From an uncultured Prevotellaceae bacterium (GTDB lineage: Bacteria; Bacteroidota; Bacteroidia; Bacteroidales; Bacteroidaceae), in assembly GCA_947303695.1 (NCBI GenBank), contig CAMYYX010000055.1, forward strand, positions 1 to 10,890: 10,890 nucleotides of DNA, given 5' to 3'. This document shows positions 1 to 7,425 of this stretch, piece by piece. Every line of letters starts with the position of its first letter. Position 1 is the first letter of the stretch. The position numbers were made by a program, and so were the translations under genes. The notes under the pieces are model-generated. The model was not told where the DNA came from and ran no database searches. It saw nothing but the letters and a program-made list of their open reading frames with translations.

Positions 1-229
1 TTGTTTTCGCAACAAAAAAATGTACAGCCAACAATATTGCAGTAATAATCAGTGCTCCCCATAACCTAGAATAGGAAGTCTGACCTTCTGAAAACACATA
101 CTGCGCTTCGGCTATCACATCATTCTGAATGCAGAACAGATAGATAAAACTGAATAATGCAAACAGGACAACGGTTGTCAACCGTATGATGTTGTTGATG
201 GATTGTGGTAATGGGTTATTATAATTCAT
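1..229 (-). CDS. Unrecognised membrane protein, N-terminal part only (runs off the left edge)
   Basis: An open reading frame starts at the ATG at 229-227 and stays open to the window edge, giving 76 residues without a stop. The start overlaps the glgB stop codon as ATGA, a 4-base overlap typical of translationally coupled genes, which is the main reason to believe this start. The peptide has a short polar N-terminus (MNYNNPLPQS), a hydrophobic stretch at about residues 16-35 (VVLFALFSFIYLFCIQ), a polar linker at about 36-56, and a second hydrophobic stretch at about 57-74 (ALIITAILLAVHFFV). This suggests an inner-membrane protein with at least two transmembrane helices. I do not recognise the family and assign no function. 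Its position makes it the last visible gene of the MORN-yhcH-glgB unit, so it probably shares that transcript. The rest of the gene is outside the window. Confidence 0.72.
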   Translation of the reverse strand, partial: MNYNNPLPQSINNIIRLTTVVLFALFSFIYLFCIQNDVIAEAQYVFSEGQTSYSRLWGALIITAILLAVHFFVAKT

Positions 230-2259
230 TGTTTTTTCAGCACAACAGCAGTACGAGCCGGAATATACAGTTTAAGCCAACCCTTATGCTGCTTCGTATA
301 TAATGCATCAGGGGTTGTGAAATGTTCTATTGTATCGTCTGTAAGGTTGTAGCCCCCATAAGCACCAGAATCCGTATTGAGGACGACCTTGTATGAGCCT
401 TCCTTCACAAGGAAACCATAATCAGCAAATGACTTATCAGGACTGAAATTGAATACAAAGAGCAGGTCACCACGGGTGTAAGCCAAAACCTGGTCACCAT
501 CGTTGTGCCACACTTCTTGAACCTTCGTCTTCTGAAATCCTTTCAGTCCTCCAATAAGGTGTATCATGGCATTATCGAAGTCTCCCAGGTAATGATAACA
601 GAGTTCCTTGTTGTCCACAAGATTCCACTGACGACGAGCATATTTATAACTCCAACCATTTCCTTCACGTGGAAAATCTATCCATTCAGGATGTCCAAAC
701 TCATTACCCATGAAGTTCAGATAGCCACCATTAATGGTAGATGCTGTAAGCAATCGTATCATCTTATGCAAAGCAATTCCTCGGTTGACCATGAAGTTTT
801 CATCACCTTTCTTAAAATGCCAGTACATATCGGCATCAATGAGTCGGAATACAATTGTCTTATCTCCTACGAGTGCCTGATCATGACTTTCTGCATATGA
901 AATCGTCTTCTCATCAGCACGTCTATTGGTCAACTCCCAAAACATAGAAGACGGCTTCCAGTCCTCGTCTTTCAACTCCTTGATCGTCTTAATCCAATAA
1001 TCAGGTATGTTCATTGCCATACGATAGTCGAACCCATATCCACCATCCTCGAACGGAGCTGCCAAACCAGGCATACCGCTTACTTCCTCTGCGATAGTGA
1101 TAGCATCTGGATGGACTTCGTGAATCAGCAAGTTGGCTAATGTAAGATAGGCAATAGCCTCATCATCTTCATGACCATTATAATAGTCGCCATAACCGCC
1201 AAAAGCTTCACCCAGTCCATGACTATAATACAGCATACTAGTAACGCCGTCGAATCGGAAACCGTCAAAGCGGAACTCCTCCAACCAATACTTACAATTG
1301 CTCAGTAAATAATGAATGACCTCGTTACGGCCATAATCAAAGCACAGACTGTCCCATGCAGGATGTTCACGTCGTCCACCTTGCATGAAGTACTGACAAG
1401 GATCACCGGCAAAATTACCCAACCCCTCCATTTCGTTCTTTACTGCATGAGAGTGTACGATATCCATAATGACCGCAATACCATTACTATGAGCCTCATC
1501 TATGAGTGCTTTCAATTCATCTGGAGTACCGAAACGGCTAGACGGTGCAAAGAAATTGCTGACATGATAACCGAAACTTCCATAGTAAGGATGCTCTGCA
1601 ATCGCCATAATCTGTATGCAGTTATATCCGTCCTTTATGACACGCGGGAGGATATTGTCCTTGAATTCTGTATATGTCCCGACTTTCTCCGCATCCTGAG
1701 CCATACCAATATGGCATTCATAGATCAGTAATGGTGCTGTATTGGGCTTGAATTTCTTTACTTTCCATTTATAATCCTCTTCCGGGGCCCATACCTGAGC
1801 AGAGAATATCTTGGTGATGTCGTCTTGAACAACCCGATTGGCCCATGCTGGGATACGTTCACCTTCTCCACCATTCCAATGTATACGGAGTTTAAACAAA
1901 TCTCCATGCTTCATGGCACGGGCAGGAAGGTTCAACTCCCACACTCCGTTCTTCTTTGCTTTTAACTGATATTGGGGAAGTTCTGTCCAACTATTGAAAT
2001 CGCCAACCATGTAAATGGCAGTTGCATTCGGAGCCCATTCACGGAAAACCCATCCGTTACCTGTTTTATGCAATCCGAAATAGAGATAACCTGAAGCAAA
2101 GTCCGACAAGGTTTGCTTACCTCCATTAGTAAGCTCTTTCAGTTTGTATAACGCATGTTCATGACGTCCTACGATAGCAGCTTCATAAGGTTCAAGCCAA
2201 GGATCGTTCTTGACAAGACCGATTCTATCGGGTACAGTTATGCTGTTCTTCTTCGGCAT
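226..2259 (-). CDS. glgB: 1,4-alpha-glucan branching enzyme (GH13, eukaryotic GBE1-like type)
   Basis: This cytoplasmic enzyme cuts alpha-1,4-glucan chains and re-attaches them through alpha-1,6 links, creating the branches of glycogen. The 677 residues read as an N-terminal CBM48-like beta-sandwich (about 55-150, with EWAPNA and GDFNSW), a GH13 barrel (about 175-560) and a C-terminal beta domain (about 580-677). GH13 motifs are intact: DIVHSH at 266-271, GFRFDGVTSM with the predicted nucleophile Asp337, IAEEVSG with the predicted acid Glu391, and ESHDQ with Asp460. The N-terminus (DPWLEPY) and the VHSHA and EEVSGMP wording resemble eukaryotic GBE1-type enzymes (GH13_8) more than the E. coli GlgB type. 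This is by recall, not alignment. It lies 35 bases after the YhcH-family gene, and its stop overlaps the next start. No glycogen synthase or ADP-glucose pyrophosphorylase gene is visible. The start was chosen because the N-terminal GBE1-like segment begins immediately after it. Confidence 0.96.
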   Translation of the reverse strand: MPKKNSITVPDRIGLVKNDPWLEPYEAAIVGRHEHALYKLKELTNGGKQTLSDFASGYLYFGLHKTGNGWVFREWAPNATAIYMVGDFNSWTELPQYQLKAKKNGVWELNLPARAMKHGDLFKLRIHWNGGEGERIPAWANRVVQDDITKIFSAQVWAPEEDYKWKVKKFKPNTAPLLIYECHIGMAQDAEKVGTYTEFKDNILPRVIKDGYNCIQIMAIAEHPYYGSFGYHVSNFFAPSSRFGTPDELKALIDEAHSNGIAVIMDIVHSHAVKNEMEGLGNFAGDPCQYFMQGGRREHPAWDSLCFDYGRNEVIHYLLSNCKYWLEEFRFDGFRFDGVTSMLYYSHGLGEAFGGYGDYYNGHEDDEAIAYLTLANLLIHEVHPDAITIAEEVSGMPGLAAPFEDGGYGFDYRMAMNIPDYWIKTIKELKDEDWKPSSMFWELTNRRADEKTISYAESHDQALVGDKTIVFRLIDADMYWHFKKGDENFMVNRGIALHKMIRLLTASTINGGYLNFMGNEFGHPEWIDFPREGNGWSYKYARRQWNLVDNKELCYHYLGDFDNAMIHLIGGLKGFQKTKVQEVWHNDGDQVLAYTRGDLLFVFNFSPDKSFADYGFLVKEGSYKVVLNTDSGAYGGYNLTDDTIEHFTTPDALYTKQHKGWLKLYIPARTAVVLKKQ

Positions 2260-2294
2260 AGTATGGTAATTTATCTATTTTTATATTTGAATAA

Positions 2295-2738
2295 TTATCG
2301 TTTAACCTTAAATATCACTTTCTTGAGTTTTTCAGCATTTGATATCGCTGGTGCATGCCCGTCTTCTGGAAAGAAGATGACAAACATACCCGGATAAATG
2401 GTCACGTATTGCTGCGCCAGTCCATCATAGAAAGTAATATCCTTTTCCGCATTATAGGATTGCTCTTCTAAGTCAACACGGGGAGTATAACCCATTGTCT
2501 CAACTCCACTAATGGGAATCTGAATATCAATCATCTTATCATGCGTTTCCAACTTTGCCTCTTCCTTTGTCTTACCTTTAGTAACAACAAAGTTAGCAAA
2601 CAAATCATCCCCTTTGATGACATCCTTACCTTCTGGCTTTGATGCCAAGTCATTGTTGCGAATATAGTCCACAACATCCTGGAACAATGGGTTCAAAGCC
2701 ACATATTTTCCAATGTTAGTCAATGAATCGATAATCAT
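2295..2738 (-). CDS. YhcH/YjgK/YiaL family protein (DUF386, TabA/EbgC-like)
   Basis: This is a 147-residue cupin-like protein, full length for the family that includes E. coli YhcH, YjgK (TabA), YiaL and the EbgC subunit. Members are linked to sugar catabolism (sialic acid, beta-galactosides) or, for TabA, to biofilm and toxin phenotypes; the exact reaction is often unknown. Visible family features are the opening MIIDSL, the segment KLETHDKMIDIQ (62-73) and FFPEDGHAPAI (122-132). His66, Glu125 and His128 are candidates for the metal-binding pocket seen in this family. The start lies 9 bases after the MORN stop codon and the stop lies 35 bases before glgB, so co-transcription with both is likely. 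Association with glgB suggests handling of a glucan-derived or related sugar, but that is inference. No signal peptide is seen, so it should be cytoplasmic. Confidence 0.92.
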   Translation of the reverse strand: MIIDSLTNIGKYVALNPLFQDVVDYIRNNDLASKPEGKDVIKGDDLFANFVVTKGKTKEEAKLETHDKMIDIQIPISGVETMGYTPRVDLEEQSYNAEKDITFYDGLAQQYVTIYPGMFVIFFPEDGHAPAISNAEKLKKVIFKVKR

Positions 2739-2747
2739 AGCATATGA

Positions 2748-3902
2748 TCAGTTATTGTTGGTTACTTCAATTACCCCTTTTTTATAATAGCCTTTACGTA
2801 TCACCGTTCCATTTCGATCTTTTTCAACAAATGCACCATCACGCACGTCATCAACATATGAGCCCTCGAATCGGGTACCGTCCTTGTCTTCTTCTACACA
2901 CTTACCATTCTTCTTGCCATTACTGAAGATGCCTTTAAACTTGTAGCCATCTTTCATACGTAACACACCTTCTCCATGCATTTCACCAGCCTGCCAGTTA
3001 CCATCATACAAATCGCCTTCCTTATTCGTGTACTTTCCGCGTCCTTGTTGATGATCCTCTGACCAATATCCTTCATAAACGGAGCCATCTGACCAGGTAT
3101 AAGTACCAAAACCATCCATCAGTCCATTCTTGAAAGTTCCCATGTATCTATTACCATCCACATAAGTGAATATTCCTTGACCTTGACGTTTACCTGCCAC
3201 ATATTCACCTTCATACTTATCTCCATTCTTAAAGGTATAGATACCCTTTCCGTCCATCATGTCATTCTTCCATTGACCTTTGTACACATCTCCGTTGGCA
3301 TAGTTATAAGAGCCATAGCCTTCACGAACATCATCTTTCATATCACCGTAATAGGTAGAGCCATCTGCCCAGTCGAATAACCCCTTTCCGTTCTTCTTGT
3401 CTCGTGCCCATGAGCCACGATAGAAAGCACCATTCGACCATGTATAGACACCTTCACCCTCACGCATATCCTGATGCCAATCACCTACATACTTATCTCC
3501 ATTATGGTAGTACATCGTTCCCTGACCTTCTTGATAGTCAGTATACCACAATCCTTCGTACTTATTGCCATTCGAGAAAACGTATAGGCCATGACCATGT
3601 TGATGGTCATTTACCCACGAGCCTTCATAACGTTCACCATCCACAAAGGCATAAGTACCTTCGCCATGACGTTTCCCTTTCAGATACTCTCCTTCATAAG
3701 TGTCACCTGTCACGAACACCGTCTTACCCTTTCCGTTAGGTTTTCCGTTGGTCAGTTGTCCATTATAAACAGCACCATCTTTGAACGTATATTGCCCAAC
3801 TGTTATCTTTTGGGCGCACGATACAGAAGTAATAAACAACAGCCCACAAAACAACAAATATTTATATAGTTTCTTATTTGACACAATTTCCTGAGTTTTC
3901 AT
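2748..3902 (-). CDS. Exported MORN-repeat protein, 14 uniform repeats
   Basis: The 384-residue product begins with a signal peptide: a charged start (residues 1-14), a hydrophobic core (YLLFCGLLFITSV, about 15-27), and a probable cleavage site near SCA|QK (residue 30). The SVSC sequence is a poor lipobox because position -3 is Ser, so signal peptidase I is favoured over lipidation. Residues 46-367 are fourteen consecutive MORN repeats of exactly 23 residues each, with the pattern YxGxW..(D/G)...GxGxYxxxxGdx. The last two units are degenerate, with cores such as GKCVEEDKDG and GAFVEKDRNG in place of GxGxY. A short basic-aromatic tail ends in VTNNN. MORN proteins elsewhere act as elongated scaffolds or bind lipids and proteins, but no catalytic domain is present here and the role is unknown. 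The gene follows a good promoter and leads the yhcH-glgB unit. The start fits the signal peptide and a short leader. Confidence 0.93.
   Translation of the reverse strand: MKTQEIVSNKKLYKYLLFCGLLFITSVSCAQKITVGQYTFKDGAVYNGQLTNGKPNGKGKTVFVTGDTYEGEYLKGKRHGEGTYAFVDGERYEGSWVNDHQHGHGLYVFSNGNKYEGLWYTDYQEGQGTMYYHNGDKYVGDWHQDMREGEGVYTWSNGAFYRGSWARDKKNGKGLFDWADGSTYYGDMKDDVREGYGSYNYANGDVYKGQWKNDMMDGKGIYTFKNGDKYEGEYVAGKRQGQGIFTYVDGNRYMGTFKNGLMDGFGTYTWSDGSVYEGYWSEDHQQGRGKYTNKEGDLYDGNWQAGEMHGEGVLRMKDGYKFKGIFSNGKKNGKCVEEDKDGTRFEGSYVDDVRDGAFVEKDRNGTVIRKGYYKKGVIEVTNNN
2802..3767 (-). repeat. Coding tandem repeat: 14 units of 69 bases (MORN units)
   Basis: This is the DNA stretch encoding the fourteen 23-residue MORN units, residues 46-367 of the protein. 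The units vary at the nucleotide level but hold the 69-base period without any insertion or deletion. Units 2 and 9 (YEGEY..GKR..G.....VDG.R) and units 7 and 14 (both with DDVR(E/D)G) resemble each other, which hints at an older seven-unit duplication. Confidence 0.85.
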
Positions 3903-3924
3903 ACAAAAATTCGTTTTATGTGGA

Positions 3925-3956
3925 CAAAATTACGAATTATTATCGAAACTCACAAA
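3925..3956 (-). promoter_or_regulatory. Bacteroidota-type promoter for the MORN-yhcH-glgB unit
   Basis: On the minus strand, TTTG (3956-3953) is followed after 20 bases by TAATTTTG (3932-3925), matching the Bacteroidota primary sigma consensus TTTG-N19-21-TAnnTTTG. Transcription should begin a few bases downstream, leaving a leader of about 15-20 bases before the ATG at 3902. Confidence 0.75.
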
Positions 3957-3990
3957 GATATTAAGATTATTTATGATTTTTCTTACAATA

Positions 3991-4029
3991 ATAAGAATAA
4001 TACTATTGCAAAGCAATAACCATTCTTAT
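3991..4029 (-). terminator. Two-tier hairpin after the nuclease-helicase gene, possible terminator
   Basis: An outer 8-base inverted repeat (ATAAGAAT at 3991-3998, ATTCTTAT at 4022-4029) encloses an inner 6-base stem (TATTGC/GCAATA at 4004-4018, three-base loop). It begins 7 bases after the helicase stop codon. The stems are AT-rich and no clear T run follows on either strand, so termination or 3'-end protection is inferred. It may also insulate the MORN promoter just downstream. Confidence 0.4.
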
Positions 4030-4036
4030 CAAAAAG

Positions 4037-7000
4037 TCAGTTCTGTGTATAATTGATTAACTCACAATAAACCGGATTACGACTCAAAAGCTGACGATTG
4101 CCGAGCACAAATAGTTGGCGACGGGCACGAGTGACAGCCACATTGAGTTTGCGATCCACCTTGCATCCACCGACATCCACAATATTAGACAATATCTCTA
4201 ACTCATAAGGTTGAGTGATGGTTGTACCATAAATGATGACATCACGCTGACTTCCCTGATAACGCTCCACTGTATCAATCATCATCTTATCTACACCACA
4301 GATACCCCGGGCATACAAAGCCTGCCTTACGGCTACAATCTGCCGGCGAAATGGGACAATAATGCCCATATCTTTGCAAATATCAAACGGCATATTGTTC
4401 TCGGCAGCAAGATGAATCATCTGTTCAACAATCTCTGCAATTGTTTGTGCTTCAACCAGATTCATCTTAGGTTGTCGTTCTTCCAATGATGGTAGCGGAA
4501 TGTCGATAAAGCCAAAACGAGTAGTAGCCACATAAGTTTCCGCCTCAGTATGGATCGTATATTGCAAATTCTCCGTCTGATGTTGCAATCCCACAGGCTT
4601 CAACTGTTCATCATAAAACATGCTATTGACAAAAGCAGCAATATCTGGATGCATTCGACCCTGATGATCCAACGAAGCCGTCACCCCTCTCTCGGGTCTC
4701 TGCAAAGCCATACCAAACAACCGTTCAAACATAGAATTGCAACAGTTTGTCAGTCCTATCTCATTGAGTTGAGAAGATTTCACCTTTGCCACCTCTTCGT
4801 CCTGCACAACAACAGCAGGCAACTGCTTGTAATCACCAATCATGACAAACTTACCTATCGACGGCAGTCCATCGTGTTCATTACAAAGGAGTCCCAACAA
4901 CTGAGGTTCGAGTATCTGTGAGGCCTCATCGAAGATGGCAACATCAAAACGACGCAATTTAAATAAAGCCTTGTGCGACAATATAGAACTAACGGTACCC
5001 ACCCAAATTGGTATATTGAGTAACATAGAACGCACTGCATTACGACTGGTATCATCACCCACCATCGCTTCGAGCAAATGAGAACGATAGGCAGGATCAC
5101 ATGATAAGTCTCGCCCCAAACGGATGTAAGAACGTTCGCCCAACATCTCACAGATTTCATCAACAGCACGATTAGTATAAGCCATCAACAACAATGATTG
5201 ACGTTCCAACACACATTCATCCACCATAGCCTTCAAAGCCACTGAGGTCTTTCCCGTTCCGGGGGGACCTACGAGTAAGAAATAATCCTTTGCTCGCTTA
5301 GCGCGCAACACGATATCAGCAATTTGCGAATTAGGATAGGTACCTTTCAGTGTCTGCGAATCATCTACCTCAGGCAACCTGCGTCCCAGCAACAAATCTC
5401 GTCGTTGGGGGGATGCTTTCAAAAAGGCATAGAGTCCCTTATATTGCTGGCGCATCGATGCATCCATATAGTCATGTTCAACGGCATATCGGCTGGCAAG
5501 ATTAAACCATCTCACATTGGTCTGCGGGTGGTTCAGTTGAAGAGTCAGCGTATCGTTATCGAACGCCTCCACACTACATCGCAGCACCTGACGGGTCACT
5601 GCATTGTCTGCAGGTTTGTTACGTTGGTAAAGGATGACGGGATCACCTACCCTGAAATTAGGTGGAAGTTCCATCACGGCAGTATCAGCTACGGGCTTCA
5701 AAAGCGTGACATGAGTGATTGGATTACCTGTAAACATCGCTTTTTCTTGCACGAGAGAGAGGTCTATCATGATATCACCATTCTGCATCTTGGTTTCTAA
5801 GTCGGCATTCCACAAACTAGCCATTCCACGTGTCGAGTCAGGACGGTTATCTCCCACTTTAGCCAAATATTGCTCGCGTGCAACAAATGTAAAAAAGGTA
5901 TAGAAGTAATCAGCTGTGAGCGTATCCATCTCTTGGATAGGTTTCAACAACTTTTCGAGATCTGGCTTGTTATAATCTGTCCACAACTTGTTGGTAACCC
6001 CATTCTGATTCAGGTCATCGGCAGTCAGATGTTCCAAATAATCACGCACCTTGCCATCCCTTATTCCACGTTCCAATATCACGATGTTGTTACGAATCGA
6101 CATCATCTGCCAAACCATCTCACGAGCCGTTCGCTGTTCTTGCAGCATCGGATATCGTGAATAAAAGAGATAACCATTGATGGCATTCTGCGGGATTCCT
6201 AAATTATGATACAGGATTTCTTTATACAGAATCATCTGCATGATATGTTCACGTTTCGCTGCCTGGTGAAAACCGTCCCACTGCCCCGATTTCATCTCTA
6301 TCAGATTCTTATAGTCGCACTGAAGGAAGTCAAATCGTCCCTGAATGCCCAATGCCTCACAGAAAAAGGATGGTTCCAACTGCACATTTCCTTCCGCTCC
6401 AACAAAGTCAGGGGCAGAATACAACTGGTCAATAGTACGTCTGATATTGGAAAACTGTTTCTTACATTCGTTAAAGAACTCAGCATCAAGCCCCTCACAA
6501 GTAGTGATATCTACCATGCTTGCCTTGAACGCCTTGCGCATCGAATCTAAATAAGTGGCCTGTGAATCGTTAATACAATCATCGAGGAACTGTCCTGCAA
6601 TATTACCCAGAATCATTGCCTTCGACATTTCATCGTCTGATATTTTATCAAGCAGATAATTGAGTGGTGAGCTGCCATATTCCTTCATACAGCGGCACAC
6701 AGAGGTAACATCTACCAGAAAGTCGGGATCAATAATCAGCATCTCTGGTACCACTACACCACTTTGCTCATCCACCGTATAATTAACTGCATTGAACTGC
6801 ATACCATCCTCCAACAGTTCTGTTGCATCCAACATTTGTTCATTTTGATGGAACTCAATCTTCCACAAATCTTCGCGAGGCAGCTGGCCACATACTGCAT
6901 AGATGAATTGATCGTCTTTGCTACAGAACACAAACCTCACAGACCTATGGCGGGTTCCGACTCCTTTATACGGCTGCCCTACGTCTTTCTTTCGCACATC

Positions 7001-7357
7001 TGTCATGCTCAAGATTGCAGTTCGCAACTTATCCGGAATGGTGCTCTTGGTGAAATGAGCATACGCCTCAACAAAAGCACGCACATCCATTTCGTAGGTA
7101 TCTTCCTGAGGCTCGGCATCACCTTGCATCACACGTCGGGCACGCCAACGAAAACGGTCAACCTCATACAGACGATAATTCGTCAGTCGACAGACAGCCT
7201 GTAAACGCGAGAAGAAGTCGTTATATGTTGTTGTAAGACCTCGTAAATGTTCCGTACATACCCGGTGCAACGTATGATAAAAAAAGGAGTATTTGACTCT
7301 GAGCGATTGTTCCGAGTCATACATTTCCATGATATCTTTCCACAGTTCCTGATCCAT
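4037..7357 (-). CDS. Dna2-like protein: RecB-family nuclease fused to an SF1B helicase
   Basis: The 1106-residue product has three parts. Residues 1 to about 240 match nothing I recognise. Residues about 245-380 carry PD-(D/E)XK (RecB/Cas4/Dna2) nuclease motifs: GRFDFL with Asp343, LIEMKSG with Glu354 and Lys356, and the QxxxY motif QMILY (374-378). Residues about 566-612 look like the 1B beta-barrel of Upf1/IGHMBP2-type helicases. Residues about 678-1086 hold a full SF1B set: GPPGTGKT (697-704), AYTNRAVDEI, DEASQ (810-814), GDYKQLP (841-847), HQGRMHP (898-904), DTVERYQG (1028-1035) and VAVTRARR (1073-1080). It should be an ATP-driven DNA helicase that also cuts single-stranded DNA, acting in repair or recombination. 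That role comes from the family and is not shown here. The cysteine cluster of Cas4/Dna2 nucleases is not evident after QxxxY. In the first RecB-family motif the usual His is Gly (GNIAGQFLDD). The gene follows the ffs terminator and has no clear promoter. Confidence 0.9.
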   Translation of the reverse strand: MDQELWKDIMEMYDSEQSLRVKYSFFYHTLHRVCTEHLRGLTTTYNDFFSRLQAVCRLTNYRLYEVDRFRWRARRVMQGDAEPQEDTYEMDVRAFVEAYAHFTKSTIPDKLRTAILSMTDVRKKDVGQPYKGVGTRHRSVRFVFCSKDDQFIYAVCGQLPREDLWKIEFHQNEQMLDATELLEDGMQFNAVNYTVDEQSGVVVPEMLIIDPDFLVDVTSVCRCMKEYGSSPLNYLLDKISDDEMSKAMILGNIAGQFLDDCINDSQATYLDSMRKAFKASMVDITTCEGLDAEFFNECKKQFSNIRRTIDQLYSAPDFVGAEGNVQLEPSFFCEALGIQGRFDFLQCDYKNLIEMKSGQWDGFHQAAKREHIMQMILYKEILYHNLGIPQNAINGYLFYSRYPMLQEQRTAREMVWQMMSIRNNIVILERGIRDGKVRDYLEHLTADDLNQNGVTNKLWTDYNKPDLEKLLKPIQEMDTLTADYFYTFFTFVAREQYLAKVGDNRPDSTRGMASLWNADLETKMQNGDIMIDLSLVQEKAMFTGNPITHVTLLKPVADTAVMELPPNFRVGDPVILYQRNKPADNAVTRQVLRCSVEAFDNDTLTLQLNHPQTNVRWFNLASRYAVEHDYMDASMRQQYKGLYAFLKASPQRRDLLLGRRLPEVDDSQTLKGTYPNSQIADIVLRAKRAKDYFLLVGPPGTGKTSVALKAMVDECVLERQSLLLMAYTNRAVDEICEMLGERSYIRLGRDLSCDPAYRSHLLEAMVGDDTSRNAVRSMLLNIPIWVGTVSSILSHKALFKLRRFDVAIFDEASQILEPQLLGLLCNEHDGLPSIGKFVMIGDYKQLPAVVVQDEEVAKVKSSQLNEIGLTNCCNSMFERLFGMALQRPERGVTASLDHQGRMHPDIAAFVNSMFYDEQLKPVGLQHQTENLQYTIHTEAETYVATTRFGFIDIPLPSLEERQPKMNLVEAQTIAEIVEQMIHLAAENNMPFDICKDMGIIVPFRRQIVAVRQALYARGICGVDKMMIDTVERYQGSQRDVIIYGTTITQPYELEILSNIVDVGGCKVDRKLNVAVTRARRQLFVLGNRQLLSRNPVYCELINYTQN

Positions 7358-7377
7358 ATAACGTTCACTTCAAATAG

Positions 7378-7411
7378 AAGAAAAAGGAAGATCTCGCTAC
7401 TTGAGTCTTCC
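7378..7411 (-). terminator. Intrinsic terminator of the SRP RNA gene
   Basis: On the minus strand, GGAAGA (7411-7406) pairs with TCTTCC (7391-7386). An inner CTC/GAG pair (7405-7403 with 7395-7393) is separated by one bulged base and a 7-base loop. TTTTTCTTC follows directly (7385 downward). It lies 15 bases past the 3' end of the SRP RNA and 21 bases before the helicase gene. The opposite strand also ends in TCTTCCTTTTCTT, so it could work in both directions. Confidence 0.75.
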
Positions 7412-7425
7412 TTTTCTTATGGGGT

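Noticed and set aside
3404..3739. Plus-strand frame opposite the MORN gene, rich in His and Tyr
   Set aside because: Its repetitive content mirrors the 69-base repeats on the other strand. It has no promoter or independent family match.
2802..3767. Regular 69-base repeats considered as a CRISPR array
   Set aside because: There are no identical repeats alternating with unique spacers. The periodicity is that of coding MORN units, and no cas genes are present.
3813..3902. Lipoprotein signal (SVSC) for the MORN protein
   Set aside because: Position -3 of the would-be lipobox is Ser rather than Leu/Val/Ile, and an SCA|QK signal peptidase I site is adjacent. Lipidation remains possible but is not supported enough to call.
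4855..5169. Minus-strand frame of 104 codons inside the helicase gene in another frame
   Set aside because: It falls within the conserved helicase motifs of the correct frame, and its own translation shows no domain.
4037..7357. Nuclease-helicase considered as part of a phage-defence system
   Set aside because: No second defence gene, mobile element or integration site is visible. Neighbours are ffs and housekeeping genes, so the claim would rest on domain content alone.
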